Part shown: positions 1 through 7,577 of the stretch, one piece after another
Layout: every line of letters starts with the position of its first letter
Position numbering within the stretch: position 1 is the stretch's first letter
Assembly: GCA_005881495.1 (NCBI GenBank)
Contig: VBHI01000048.1
Location: forward strand, 1 to 12,597
Reading direction: 5' to 3'
Length of the DNA: 12,597 nucleotides
Source: Chloroflexota bacterium
GTDB lineage: Bacteria > Chloroflexota > Ktedonobacteria > Ktedonobacterales > Ktedonobacteraceae
Notes under the pieces: model-generated
What the model was told of the DNA's origin: nothing
What the model saw: the letters and a program-made list of their open reading frames with translations, nothing else
Databases searched by the model: none
Position numbers and translations under genes: made by a program

Positions 1-18
1 TGTCAAACTCGTTACCCA

Positions 19-1809
19 CTAAGTCCACACTTTCGCATTGCTAAACACTACCTCGGTTGGATTATTCAGATCTGATGCAAAAACGCCTATTTGGCCCCCG
101 CTGTAACTACTGTTGCTCACGCTATCGATGTGGTGATTATTCATATACAGTTCGATGGTACTGCCTTTGGCTACAACTGCCACCAGGTTGGACTGATTCA
201 GACCAGTGTTGATGGCAGTATCTTCAGCAGCCTTTAACTTGTGATCCGCACAATTGTTACCAGGACAATTGTTGTAGATCCCGAATTCATATGTCCCATT
301 CTGGCCAATGAAGAAGTAGTAACCGTTCCCCTTCCCATCGTCACGGAAGAAAAGGCCTCCTCCATCACCTTTGACAATTGTCATCTGTACTTGATAGGCA
401 AAATCACTGAAGTTGGTGTCAGGCCCCACGCAGCCTTTTACTGTATTGGGTTGAATCTCCTTCGCGTGATACGCTCCTCCCGTGAATACACAAGTACCAG
501 GACCAGTATCCTCAAAGTACCAGTTGTTACCATGGGTTCTATCGCTCAAGGAGTCATCGAGTGCGAGCGTTGCATAGGGCGGATAGGGATTCTGCTGATT
601 GGTACTCGTTGCAGTGGGCGATGGATGATTTTGCTGATTGCTCCTCGTGAAATAGAAGAAGCCAACGCTGCTCCCCCCTACAACGAGTAACGCCAATCCG
701 ACCAGCAGAATCATTCTACCCTTGGAGAGACCATGACGGCGGTTAATGGTCTCTATGCTCCCGGTGGCGCGGGATGGAGGAGCAAGTTTCCCTTCACCTT
801 TGGAGTCGGATATGGAGCCACTGTCGATGACCGTCGCATCACCATTTTCGTCGGACAGGAAAGCCTGCTCTTCTAGGGGGACAATTGTAATTTCGCGAAC
901 CTCGCCGCTCACACTACTGCTCTCCGGCTGCCTTTGAGGAATATCGCCTTTTGCTGGTAAAGCCTGCTGTAGTGCTCGTGCAAACTCAGAGATAGTCGGA
1001 TAACGATTTTCGGGTTTTTTATCCAGGGCACGCAGGAGCACGTGATCAATGGCTCTAGGAAGACCTGGGTTGAGCATACTTGGTGGCTGTGGTTGGTCTT
1101 CCATATGCTGGCGTATCACTACAGGTGGAGGACCCTCAAATGGCGGGTGGCCCACCAGGAGTTCATACGCCATGATGGCAAGTGCATACTGGTCGCTGGC
1201 ATAGGTAGGCCGCCCATTCAACTGTTCAGGTGGCATGTATGTCAGGGTCCCCAGGCTTTGGGTGCTACTGGCAGTAGTCGCCATGGCGAACTTCGAAATG
1301 CCAAAATCAGCCAGCAGCAAGTTCGGCCGGTTCGGGTCTTCACCGGTATCGATGAGGAAATTAGAGGGCTTGACATCCCGGTGAATGACCTGTTGGTTAT
1401 GCGCGTATTGGAGAGCGTCAGCAGCTTGCTGCACAAAATACACCACATCCTCCATTGGCAATAAGTCGGAACCACGTCGTCGCAGCCAACTGGCAAATGA
1501 TCCCTCTTTGTAATAGGGGATGACCAGGTAGGTAATGGCCGCTTCATCAATGCTTGTCTCGTTGTAGTCATAGAGAGGGACAATGTGTGGGTGTCTCAAA
1601 TTTGCAATAGCACTGGCCTCACGCCGGAAGCGTTCCGCTTCACGAGCCACATTCGTCGTAGGATAAGCTGACGGTTCAGCTTGCAAGACCTTCACAGCTA
1701 CTTGCTGTTGGATGCGTGGATCTATAGCAAGGTATACTTCACCCATACCGCCTCTTCCAATGAGCTGTTCAAAACGATAGCGGCCAATTTGCTTTCCTTC
1801 AAAATGCAT
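19..1809 (-). CDS. Transmembrane Ser/Thr protein kinase with C-terminal extracellular-type domain
   Basis: A 596-residue Hanks-type (PknB-like) kinase. Visible in the sequence are the glycine loop GRGGMGEVY (residues 18-26), the ATP-binding Lys in VAVK (Lys40), the catalytic loop HRDVKPSN (143-150), DFG (168-170), and PPEQ in place of APE (193-196). The kinase domain ends near residue 285. A low-complexity linker follows, then one hydrophobic helix (about 366-388) and a Pro/Ser/Thr-rich stalk. The last 180 residues or so resemble the concanavalin-like/DUF1080-type jelly-roll modules common on Ktedonobacterial kinases. Predicted topology is kinase inside, C-terminus outside, so it may sense a surface ligand. 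The ATG is preceded by AAAGGTGG at a suitable distance. It lies 182 bp downstream of the WD40 gene on the same strand and may be co-transcribed or have its own promoter. The kinase assignment is secure; the ectodomain family is inferred and its ligand unknown. Confidence 0.93.
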   Translation of the reverse strand: MHFEGKQIGRYRFEQLIGRGGMGEVYLAIDPRIQQQVAVKVLQAEPSAYPTTNVAREAERFRREASAIANLRHPHIVPLYDYNETSIDEAAITYLVIPYYKEGSFASWLRRRGSDLLPMEDVVYFVQQAADALQYAHNQQVIHRDVKPSNFLIDTGEDPNRPNLLLADFGISKFAMATTASSTQSLGTLTYMPPEQLNGRPTYASDQYALAIMAYELLVGHPPFEGPPPVVIRQHMEDQPQPPSMLNPGLPRAIDHVLLRALDKKPENRYPTISEFARALQQALPAKGDIPQRQPESSSVSGEVREITIVPLEEQAFLSDENGDATVIDSGSISDSKGEGKLAPPSRATGSIETINRRHGLSKGRMILLVGLALLVVGGSSVGFFYFTRSNQQNHPSPTATSTNQQNPYPPYATLALDDSLSDRTHGNNWYFEDTGPGTCVFTGGAYHAKEIQPNTVKGCVGPDTNFSDFAYQVQMTIVKGDGGGLFFRDDGKGNGYYFFIGQNGTYEFGIYNNCPGNNCADHKLKAAEDTAINTGLNQSNLVAVVAKGSTIELYMNNHHIDSVSNSSYSGGQIGVFASDLNNPTEVVFSNAKVWT

Positions 1810-1869
1810 CTTTTGCCACCTTTTCTTTGTTTCATATCAAACCCACTTAATCACTATTCAAACGCTAAG

Positions 1870-1890
1870 CATATGAACTTTTCTCATATG
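1870..1890. promoter_or_regulatory. 7-7-7 dyad upstream of the kinase gene
   Basis: A perfect inverted repeat, CATATGA, 7-bp spacer, TCATATG, lies about 60 bp upstream of the kinase start. On the minus strand it is followed by a weak promoter-like pair: TTGAAT at 1856-1861, 17 bp, then GATATG, which matches the -10 consensus poorly. Size and position suit a dimeric repressor or activator site. The binding protein is unknown, and the promoter itself is uncertain. Confidence 0.35.
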
Positions 1891-1991
1891 GATTTCTTTC
1901 ATTCATTTGTGCTGATTGTAATCATAACGATAGAAGCGGATTTGATCTCAGCCACTACAAGTAACTACATACGTACACCCACTGTATAAGC

Positions 1992-3920
1992 CTATTCTGG
2001 CAAGTTCGGACAGGTCTTGCGATATGGCTCCTCGCCAAGGTACTGCTGCCATTCTGCTGGTGTGAGGTTGCGGGTCAGGCGCGCTTGAGCTTCTATGAGC
2101 AAGTCTTCCGACCGCCAGAGCCATAATCGTGCGATGCCATCCATGCTTGCCGTAGCCAGGTATTTCCCATCGGGACTGAAGGCCACGCCATTCACGCTAT
2201 CCCTGTGAGGCAGGTAAGCGCATTGGCGACCACTGGCAATCTCCCATACTCCTGTAGTATGGTCATCACTTGCTGTGGCTAGATACTTGCCGTCGGGACT
2301 GAATGCAATAGCGCTTACACTCTCATCATGAGTGAAGCGAGCAATTTGTTTACCGCTGCTCGTCTCCCAGACTCTGGCAGTATGGTCTTTGCTTGCGGTG
2401 GCTACGAGGGTATCCGTAGGCGATATCCCCGCGGGGCTGAATGCTACGGACCACACTTTACTCTTATGGGGCAGGCGGAAGAGTTCGCGACCGCTGCTCG
2501 TCTCCCATATTTTGGCAGTATGGTCCCAGCTTGCGGTGGCAAGGTAGTGCCCATCAGGACTGAAGACTACCTTGTTCACGATCAGCTTGTGGGGCAGATA
2601 AGCCATGTGGCGACCAGTGGCCGTCTCCCACAAACAGGCATTCGTATCGTTGCTAGCCGTAGCGAGGTAACGCCCATCGGGACAGAATGCTACAGCATTC
2701 ACCGTATCATTGTGAGATAGGCTGAAAAGTAACCGGCCACTTGCAGTTTCCCAGACCTTGGCGGTCTTGTCGTTGCTGGCCGTAGCGAGATAGCGCCCAT
2801 CGGGACTGAAGGCCAGGTCATTCACATTCCTTTTATGAGCCATGCGAACGGATTGGCTACCGGCTACTGTCTCCCATAATCCTACCATGCCGTCCCCGCT
2901 TCCTGTAGCGAGGTAGCGCCCATCGGGGCTGAATGCGGCTGCCCATACTCTACTCCCGCAGGAGAGCTGAAGGTGGCGATAACCACCCTTCACCTCCCAG
3001 ATGCCTGCGGTACCATCCTCACTTCCCGTAGCCAGGTAGCTCCCGTCGGAGCTGAATGCGACTGTGCTTACTCTCCTCTTGTGAGTCAGTCGGCCAGAAA
3101 TGATCTCCCACATGCCAGTGCTGCCATTCTCACTTGCAGTTGCCAGGTAGCGCCCATCCGGACTGAACGCGATATTACGTAGGTAGTCCCCATCCTTGTA
3201 GTCGACGTCTTTATGCGGCAGGCAAATGAGCTGGTAACCGCTCTCTGTCTCCCAGACGCCCACCGTACGGTCAGCGCTGGTTGTTGCCAGGTAGCGCCCA
3301 TCTGAGCTGAAGACAATGGCATTCACGCTCCCCTGGTGATTCATACGTGTGACCTGCCGACCACTGCTTGTCTCCCATACGCGAGCAGTATGATCCTGGC
3401 TTGCGGTGGCAATAGAGCTGCCATCTGGATGAAAGGTCAGAGCGTTCACAGGGTACTCGTGAGGGAGCAAAGTGGGCTGTGAGCTACTATCTGGCCTCCA
3501 CAGCCATAGTCGTACATAACAGTCGTCGCTTGCCGTAGCCAGGTAATATCCATCTGGACTGAACGCTAAAGCAGACACACTTCTCTCGTGATTCAAGCGG
3601 GCGACCTGGCGCGCGCTTATCGTTTCCCACACGCGAGCAGTGCCATCCACACTTGCCGTGGCAAGGTAACGGCCATCTGAACTGAAGGTAACGGCTCGTA
3701 TCAGGCCTTCGTGAGCCAGCCGACCAAGGGCGCGATTCGTGACTACTTCCCAGGCCCACGCGATACCCTCTGCACTGCCACCACTCGTCGTAACGAGATA
3801 ATGTGCGTCTCGACTGAGCAGAACGCTCTTCACGTTACTGCCATTGAACAGGCGAGCGACCTGGCGACCACTACTGGTTTCCCATACGCGAACGGTTGAA
3901 TACGTCCCATATCTCCACAT
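1992..3920 (-). CDS. WD40-repeat array, out-of-frame C-terminal part of the trypsin-nSTAND1-WD40 protein
   Basis: A 642-residue reading frame made almost entirely of WD40 repeats. I count 14 units of about 42 residues (residues 28-602), each of the form V.A.AFSPDGRYLATAS-D-VWE. The first is degenerate, and the twelfth carries a five-residue insertion (residues 496-506). That is enough for two seven-bladed propellers. The tail (about 608-640) has the LTRNLT...EEPYRKTCPNLP signature I associate with the C-terminus of nSTAND1-WD40 proteins. The frame opens at an ATG inside the upstream protease-NTPase gene, with only a weak purine-rich stretch (GAGAGA) before it and a 50-nt overlap. Its first residues (STVRVWETSSGRQ) are the second half of a WD40 repeat whose first half ends the upstream frame. 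It is therefore most simply the downstream part of one frameshifted gene. Translational coupling as a separate subunit remains possible. Confidence 0.85.
   Translation of the reverse strand: MWRYGTYSTVRVWETSSGRQVARLFNGSNVKSVLLSRDAHYLVTTSGGSAEGIAWAWEVVTNRALGRLAHEGLIRAVTFSSDGRYLATASVDGTARVWETISARQVARLNHERSVSALAFSPDGYYLATASDDCYVRLWLWRPDSSSQPTLLPHEYPVNALTFHPDGSSIATASQDHTARVWETSSGRQVTRMNHQGSVNAIVFSSDGRYLATTSADRTVGVWETESGYQLICLPHKDVDYKDGDYLRNIAFSPDGRYLATASENGSTGMWEIISGRLTHKRRVSTVAFSSDGSYLATGSEDGTAGIWEVKGGYRHLQLSCGSRVWAAAFSPDGRYLATGSGDGMVGLWETVAGSQSVRMAHKRNVNDLAFSPDGRYLATASNDKTAKVWETASGRLLFSLSHNDTVNAVAFCPDGRYLATASNDTNACLWETATGRHMAYLPHKLIVNKVVFSPDGHYLATASWDHTAKIWETSSGRELFRLPHKSKVWSVAFSPAGISPTDTLVATASKDHTARVWETSSGKQIARFTHDESVSAIAFSPDGKYLATASDDHTTGVWEIASGRQCAYLPHRDSVNGVAFSPDGKYLATASMDGIARLWLWRSEDLLIEAQARLTRNLTPAEWQQYLGEEPYRKTCPNLPE
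2100..3900 (-). repeat. Tandem WD40-coding repeats, about 126-bp period
   Basis: The DNA encoding the WD40 units is itself repetitive. Blocks such as GTAGCGAGGTAGCGCCCATC recur with few changes (for example near 2660, 2784 and 2908). The similarity at nucleotide level goes beyond what the protein motif requires, which suggests recent duplication or gene conversion between units. Confidence 0.7.
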
Positions 3921-6267
3921 TGCTGTCTCTCGTTGCTATAACCAGGTAGCGTCCATCCGAACTAAGAGCTAGAGCAGTCAGATCTCCCCTCGGAGCCAGG
4001 CGGGTGATGGGAAGAGGCAACAGACTTAAACCGGAACGCAGAGCCTGGTCCGCTTCCAGGGAAGACGATCGTTGTAGAGCTTCTATGGCGAGCAACACAC
4101 TTCTCTGGAGCAGATGGCCCTGCTGGCCTCGCAGCAGCTCTGCTTGCGCAGTCAACTGGCGAGCTAAAGCGATACGCCGCTGCCGCTCAGCCTCTGCACG
4201 CTGTTTCTCGGCTTCTTCACGCTGTCGTATGGCCTCCTGCCGTTGCTTCTCAGCTTCTTCACGTTGGCGAACGGCTTCCTGGCGCTGTTGCTCCACCTTT
4301 TCGTAGAGCGCTTTCCAGCGCAAATCCTCTCGGTTCTGCTGCTCTCGGCTCGTCTTGATGAATTTTTGCTCCACCTCGCTCAAATCGGCGGCTCGCAGAT
4401 CCATCCAGCCTTCGGACTCTGAGAGACTGCTCCTCCGGAGTAAACTATCGATATAGCGGGTTTCATTCGGATTAGTCTCTACCCATGCCTGGGCGCGTCT
4501 CTCAAGCTCTTGATGCCAGCGCAGGAAAGGTTCATCTCTTTTCAACCACCACTTCAGCAATCCCCATTCGCGCAGCAGTGCATCATGGATGATCTCTACA
4601 GTCACTTCGTTGCTCGATGGGTCATAACTCGTCACAAGCAAACGGGCATCCACCAATCGTCGTACCAGCTTATACATGTCTTCCCGTTCGTCTTCATTGG
4701 GGTAGAGCGACTTCAAGGTCCTCCGTCTACGAGTATCGGGAAGGTCTTCGTTCTCATTGCCCAGGTAGACCAGGTTGCTAAAAATGCGGGATGCAAGCTG
4801 CTTTTTGAACTCATCTTCCAGGCTATTGAATGTTTGATCGGCCCATTGTCTCAGCCCACCTGTCACCCCACCGACTTTCTCGTAAGCTTTAAAGGTTAAT
4901 ACTCCATCTTCCCGCCGTTCGCAAAGCTCGGTCAGGGCAAACTCAAGCAGAGGCAGAATGGCGCAACGTCCAACTCGTCCTCCCTCATCAGAGGTTTCCC
5001 TTTCTATTGAATCTTCAACAATCTCCTCGGCCAGGCCTTCCTCAAAACGCAGTCCAACGACTCTGGCAGGTTCCTGCACGATGGTAACCAGTTCATCCCA
5101 TTGTAGTGTCGGAGATACATGTATCAGGCCACCATTCTGCTCTAGGCGTTGCGCCAACTTCACATGCTGTGCGAAGTGCGTGTAGAAATCGTCACGCATG
5201 ATCGCGATCGCTGTGATCGGCAAATTGGCATCCAGTAACGCTGTCAACTGCGCCAGAAAATCCTGGCTCATTTCTTCAGGACAATTCACCAGCAGTTCCT
5301 CGAACTGATCGAGAATGAGGACGATCTGTGGGTGCTCTGGATGCTGGTTCAGCCATTCGCGTACGGCTTGGGTCAGATTGTTTGATTCGGTTGCCAATCC
5401 TTGTACTGCTAGTTGTTGGAAAGGATTATCAGCCGGGCGAGTGAGCATTATTTGCCAGCGATCACTACCCGGCAGTACCCCATTGCGTAGCTGGGTAATA
5501 AGTCCGGCTTGCACAATAGATGACTTACCACTACCCGATGGCCCCAGTATCAGCAGGAAGCGAGGATCGAGTCGAAGTTTATTCACCAGCCTGTCCACTT
5601 CCTGCTTGCGACCAAAGAAGAACTTCGCCTGGGCCTCGGTAAATGGATTCAGACCATGATAGGGATTAATATCGGGTATTTGCAGATCAGTGCAAACTCT
5701 CTGCAAGGTTTCCGTAGGGGTAGCAAAGGCGGTCTCTCCCATTTTCCCACTGGCGTCGGGTGTGGCAACCATCACGGCCATGCCTATGACCCGCCGTCGC
5801 AACTCGTCCCACACAGGAGCGCCACTAAAGCCTTTGGTGATTTCACTTGAGCGTATCTGGAGTAGGGGTTGTCCTGCCTTGGTTTGTGACCCTCGCCCAA
5901 GTACCTTGCCATACCCAGCTATACCTTCCACTTCGCCTGCACTGGGAAATCCAAAAGTGCTGACCTTGTGGCCGCTTACTCCTGTAGAGGAACCCAGGGG
6001 AAGTGATCTCACCCCTTGAGGCAGGCCACCTGGTACCCGCAGGATAGCCAAATCTTCAGCCTCTACATCTCGCCACCACTGCATTTCTACGGTAGCTTCG
6101 CGCTGCTCATTGGTAGCAAGGAAAATAACGCTTACCCTCTCAGGACAAGGCCTGCCCAGAACGTGAGCGCACGTAACTAACAAGCCATCGTCGGAAACCA
6201 CAAAGCCAGTTCCAACCGACCTACCACTCAGGATACGGACGATGCCAGCATTTAAATCTTCAGACAA
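3871..6267 (-). CDS. Trypsin-like protease / nSTAND1 NTPase fusion (WD40 part out of frame)
   Basis: A 798-residue multidomain protein. Residues 1-195 are a trypsin-like serine protease with His35 (TCAHV), Asp72 (DLAIL) and Ser148 (GFSGAP), so the triad is complete. Residues 207-570 are an nSTAND1-type P-loop NTPase: the entry motif NPF...FFGR, Walker A GPSGSGKSS (242-250) and Walker B VLILDQFEE (316-324), followed by a helical/winged-helix section. Residues 636-705 form a Gln/Arg/Glu-rich coiled coil, and a first WD40 repeat begins at about 762. The frame then stops 10 residues after IWD, and the remaining WD40 array continues in another frame. The start is a TTG five bases after GGAGGT. There is no signal peptide or membrane segment, so it is probably cytoplasmic. 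Related proteins are thought to act as NTP-gated sensors that release a protease effector in biological conflict. That role is inferred here. Confidence 0.9.
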   Translation of the reverse strand: MSEDLNAGIVRILSGRSVGTGFVVSDDGLLVTCAHVLGRPCPERVSVIFLATNEQREATVEMQWWRDVEAEDLAILRVPGGLPQGVRSLPLGSSTGVSGHKVSTFGFPSAGEVEGIAGYGKVLGRGSQTKAGQPLLQIRSSEITKGFSGAPVWDELRRRVIGMAVMVATPDASGKMGETAFATPTETLQRVCTDLQIPDINPYHGLNPFTEAQAKFFFGRKQEVDRLVNKLRLDPRFLLILGPSGSGKSSIVQAGLITQLRNGVLPGSDRWQIMLTRPADNPFQQLAVQGLATESNNLTQAVREWLNQHPEHPQIVLILDQFEELLVNCPEEMSQDFLAQLTALLDANLPITAIAIMRDDFYTHFAQHVKLAQRLEQNGGLIHVSPTLQWDELVTIVQEPARVVGLRFEEGLAEEIVEDSIERETSDEGGRVGRCAILPLLEFALTELCERREDGVLTFKAYEKVGGVTGGLRQWADQTFNSLEDEFKKQLASRIFSNLVYLGNENEDLPDTRRRRTLKSLYPNEDEREDMYKLVRRLVDARLLVTSYDPSSNEVTVEIIHDALLREWGLLKWWLKRDEPFLRWHQELERRAQAWVETNPNETRYIDSLLRRSSLSESEGWMDLRAADLSEVEQKFIKTSREQQNREDLRWKALYEKVEQQRQEAVRQREEAEKQRQEAIRQREEAEKQRAEAERQRRIALARQLTAQAELLRGQQGHLLQRSVLLAIEALQRSSSLEADQALRSGLSLLPLPITRLAPRGDLTALALSSDGRYLVIATRDSNVEIWDVFNRSRMGNQ
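3880..3911 (-). repeat. TATGGGA direct repeat, 25-bp offset, at the frame break
   Basis: Two identical 7-bp copies (minus-strand TATGGGA) lie at 3905-3911 and 3880-3886, exactly 25 bp apart. Each falls on a WD40 Trp codon: IWD in the upstream frame and VWE in the downstream frame. Collapsing one 25-bp unit would join the two frames as VEIWETSSGRQ, a normal repeat. Confidence 0.75.
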
Positions 6268-6349
6268 GGCGCACCTCCGGGCTTTGCAGCGCTCTCCTCA
6301 GCGTTTAGAGGTAGCGAAGGAAGGCCCACTCCTACAGGTACGTGATACA

Positions 6350-6676
6350 TTACTGTTTCGCTGGTTGCCATTTTAAGGTTACTTTGTAGTTGGCCTCAGC
6401 CATGACTTTAGCTATTACCGCACCGAATTCCCCACTCATGTTAAATCCGAACTCCATTTCGATCTCGTCAGGTCGATGGGTCAGGGCTTGCAGTTTAGTA
6501 ATGACGCTTTCAGTTGAAGTTCTAATTGTGTCTAGAGACTGCTCGAAGGTCTGCTTTGCTTCATCTACCATGTCATCAGAGCGGGAGACACGAACAGTGC
6601 CACTCGTCTCCGGTTCGTCTACCTCTACTACGATGAAGTTGCCATCTGCTAACGGGAATTTCACCAGGCGTTTCAT
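6350..6676 (-). CDS. Trypsin-co-occurring domain 1 (Trypco1 / CU044_2847 family) protein
   Basis: A 108-residue protein recognised as the Trypco1/CU044_2847 family. It has an N-terminal beta section (GNFIVVEVDE, 12-21), a central helix (about 36-64), and the characteristic C-terminal block with EFGFNMSGEFGAVIAK (75-90) and a final VTLKW (99-103). This family is named for lying next to trypsin-like protease genes in predicted NTP-dependent conflict systems. Here it sits 82 bp upstream of the trypsin-nSTAND1 gene on the same strand. It may be a substrate, inhibitor or adaptor of the protease; its biochemical role is not known. The ATG is preceded by AAGGAGGT with a five-base spacer, and a promoter lies directly upstream. 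It is probably the first gene of the operon. Confidence 0.85.
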   Translation of the reverse strand: MKRLVKFPLADGNFIVVEVDEPETSGTVRVSRSDDMVDEAKQTFEQSLDTIRTSTESVITKLQALTHRPDEIEMEFGFNMSGEFGAVIAKVMAEANYKVTLKWQPAKQ

Positions 6677-6703
6677 AGCTGACCTCCTTGCAGGTTTTTC
6701 TCA

Positions 6704-6733
6704 ATTATACAAGCGGAAGCATGATGAAAGCAA
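6704..6733 (-). promoter_or_regulatory. Sigma70-type promoter of the Trypco1-nSTAND1 operon
   Basis: On the minus strand TTGCTT (6733-6728), an 18-bp spacer and a perfect TATAAT (6709-6704) precede the Trypco1 gene. The predicted transcript starts about 20 nt before the ATG, which leaves just room for the AAGGAGGT ribosome site. Confidence 0.55.
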
Positions 6734-6816
6734 TTTCAGTGCATGAGATACTTGTTTTGGAGAATTGATTGATCTTCTGAGTCTACCATATCCTGCGTAT
6801 TTGTACCACTCCCCGA

Positions 6817-6850
6817 GAAAGGAAAAGGGCCGGAGCGCAAGCACCGACCC
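6817..6850 (-). terminator. Intrinsic terminator of the PadR-phasin unit
   Basis: Read on the minus strand, a 10-bp stem (arms 6850-6841 and 6836-6827, one T:T mismatch and one wobble) closes a TTGC tetraloop and is followed directly by TTTTCCTTT. It lies 25 bp after the phasin stop codon and separates this unit from the Trypco1 promoter. Confidence 0.85.
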
Positions 6851-6874
6851 CAGACTAATTCACGGGATGCTCTC

Positions 6875-7465
6875 TTAGTTTGTTTGTGCCTCAGCAGCAT
6901 GCTGGGTCTGGCGGGTCGCCTTCTGCGCTGCTGCTACGCTCTCTCGCGCGCTATTTTGCACGAACTCTCCTCCTCGCCTCGCTGCCGCTGTGACAGCCTC
7001 TAACGTCTCCTGGTAGTAGGAAAAGGGGGCTGTCAGGAAGTCGACGTACGCGGTGAAGGACCCACTCACCAGTGCCTGGAAAGCTTCTTGCTGCTTGCGC
7101 GACTGCTCAACCAGGGTTTGCACCAGGTCCCGCGTGCCCTCTGCATGGGCCTTGAGCACGTCGGACCCGTTCTGAAGAATGCTCTGAGCATACTTCACAT
7201 TCCGCTCCTGGGCTGCAAGAGCCGTGTTGACCACCGTCTGAAAAGCTGCTTGCAGTTGCTGAGGCTGCTCTGCCAGCTCTTGTGTCAGATGCCGGCTGTC
7301 TTCGGCATAGCTTTTGAGGACCTCAATGCCGTTCTCCAGCGTACTCTGGGCGAACTGCATATTCCGCTCCTGGACCGCAGTTGCACTCTTGACGATGGCC
7401 TGGTTCGCCTCTTGAACGGATGTTGTCAGACGCTGTGTCGCCTCATTTACGGTATTTTTCGCCAC
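6875..7465 (-). CDS. Phasin-like helical protein with three 54-residue repeats
   Basis: A 196-residue, Ala/Gln-rich protein predicted to be nearly all helix, with no signal peptide or membrane segment. It consists of three related units offset by 54 residues. QERN recurs at 32-35 and 86-89, each followed by a (Y/F)AQS and NG..VLK pattern. The third unit (from AFQ at 128) is divergent and more hydrophobic, with LTAPFSYYQETLEAV (144-158), reminiscent of phasin_2-type proteins. Its place just downstream of a PhaQ-like repressor matches the phaP-phaQ pairing of Bacillus, so I infer a PHA granule-coat protein. Another amphipathic coiled-coil protein is possible. The start is a GTG eight bases after AGAAGG. 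The gene ends in a clear terminator. Confidence 0.7.
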   Translation of the reverse strand: MAKNTVNEATQRLTTSVQEANQAIVKSATAVQERNMQFAQSTLENGIEVLKSYAEDSRHLTQELAEQPQQLQAAFQTVVNTALAAQERNVKYAQSILQNGSDVLKAHAEGTRDLVQTLVEQSRKQQEAFQALVSGSFTAYVDFLTAPFSYYQETLEAVTAAARRGGEFVQNSARESVAAAQKATRQTQHAAEAQTN

Positions 7466-7485
7466 TATTTTTTCCTTCTCTTTCT

Positions 7486-7499
7486 TGCAATGAATTGCA
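7486..7499. promoter_or_regulatory. Palindrome in the phasin leader
   Basis: TGCAAT, two bases, ATTGCA forms a perfect 6-bp dyad about 20 bp upstream of the phasin GTG, next to the ribosome site. It could be an operator or an mRNA hairpin. A second small dyad (CTCGT-N4-ACGAG) lies at 7528-7541. Confidence 0.3.
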
Positions 7500-7577
7500 C
7501 CTTTTGACTTTTCGATACGTTACCCACTCGTATGCACGAGCCTGCTCGCAATGGAGATGCTTTTTCCTGACTTCCTC

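Noticed and set aside
2328..2720. 130-residue plus-strand frame with repeats
   Set aside because: It is a shadow of the WD40 repeats; the periodicity comes from the other strand.
7088..7507. 139-residue plus-strand frame
   Set aside because: It is antisense to the phasin-like gene, and its apparent repeats mirror the phasin repeats.
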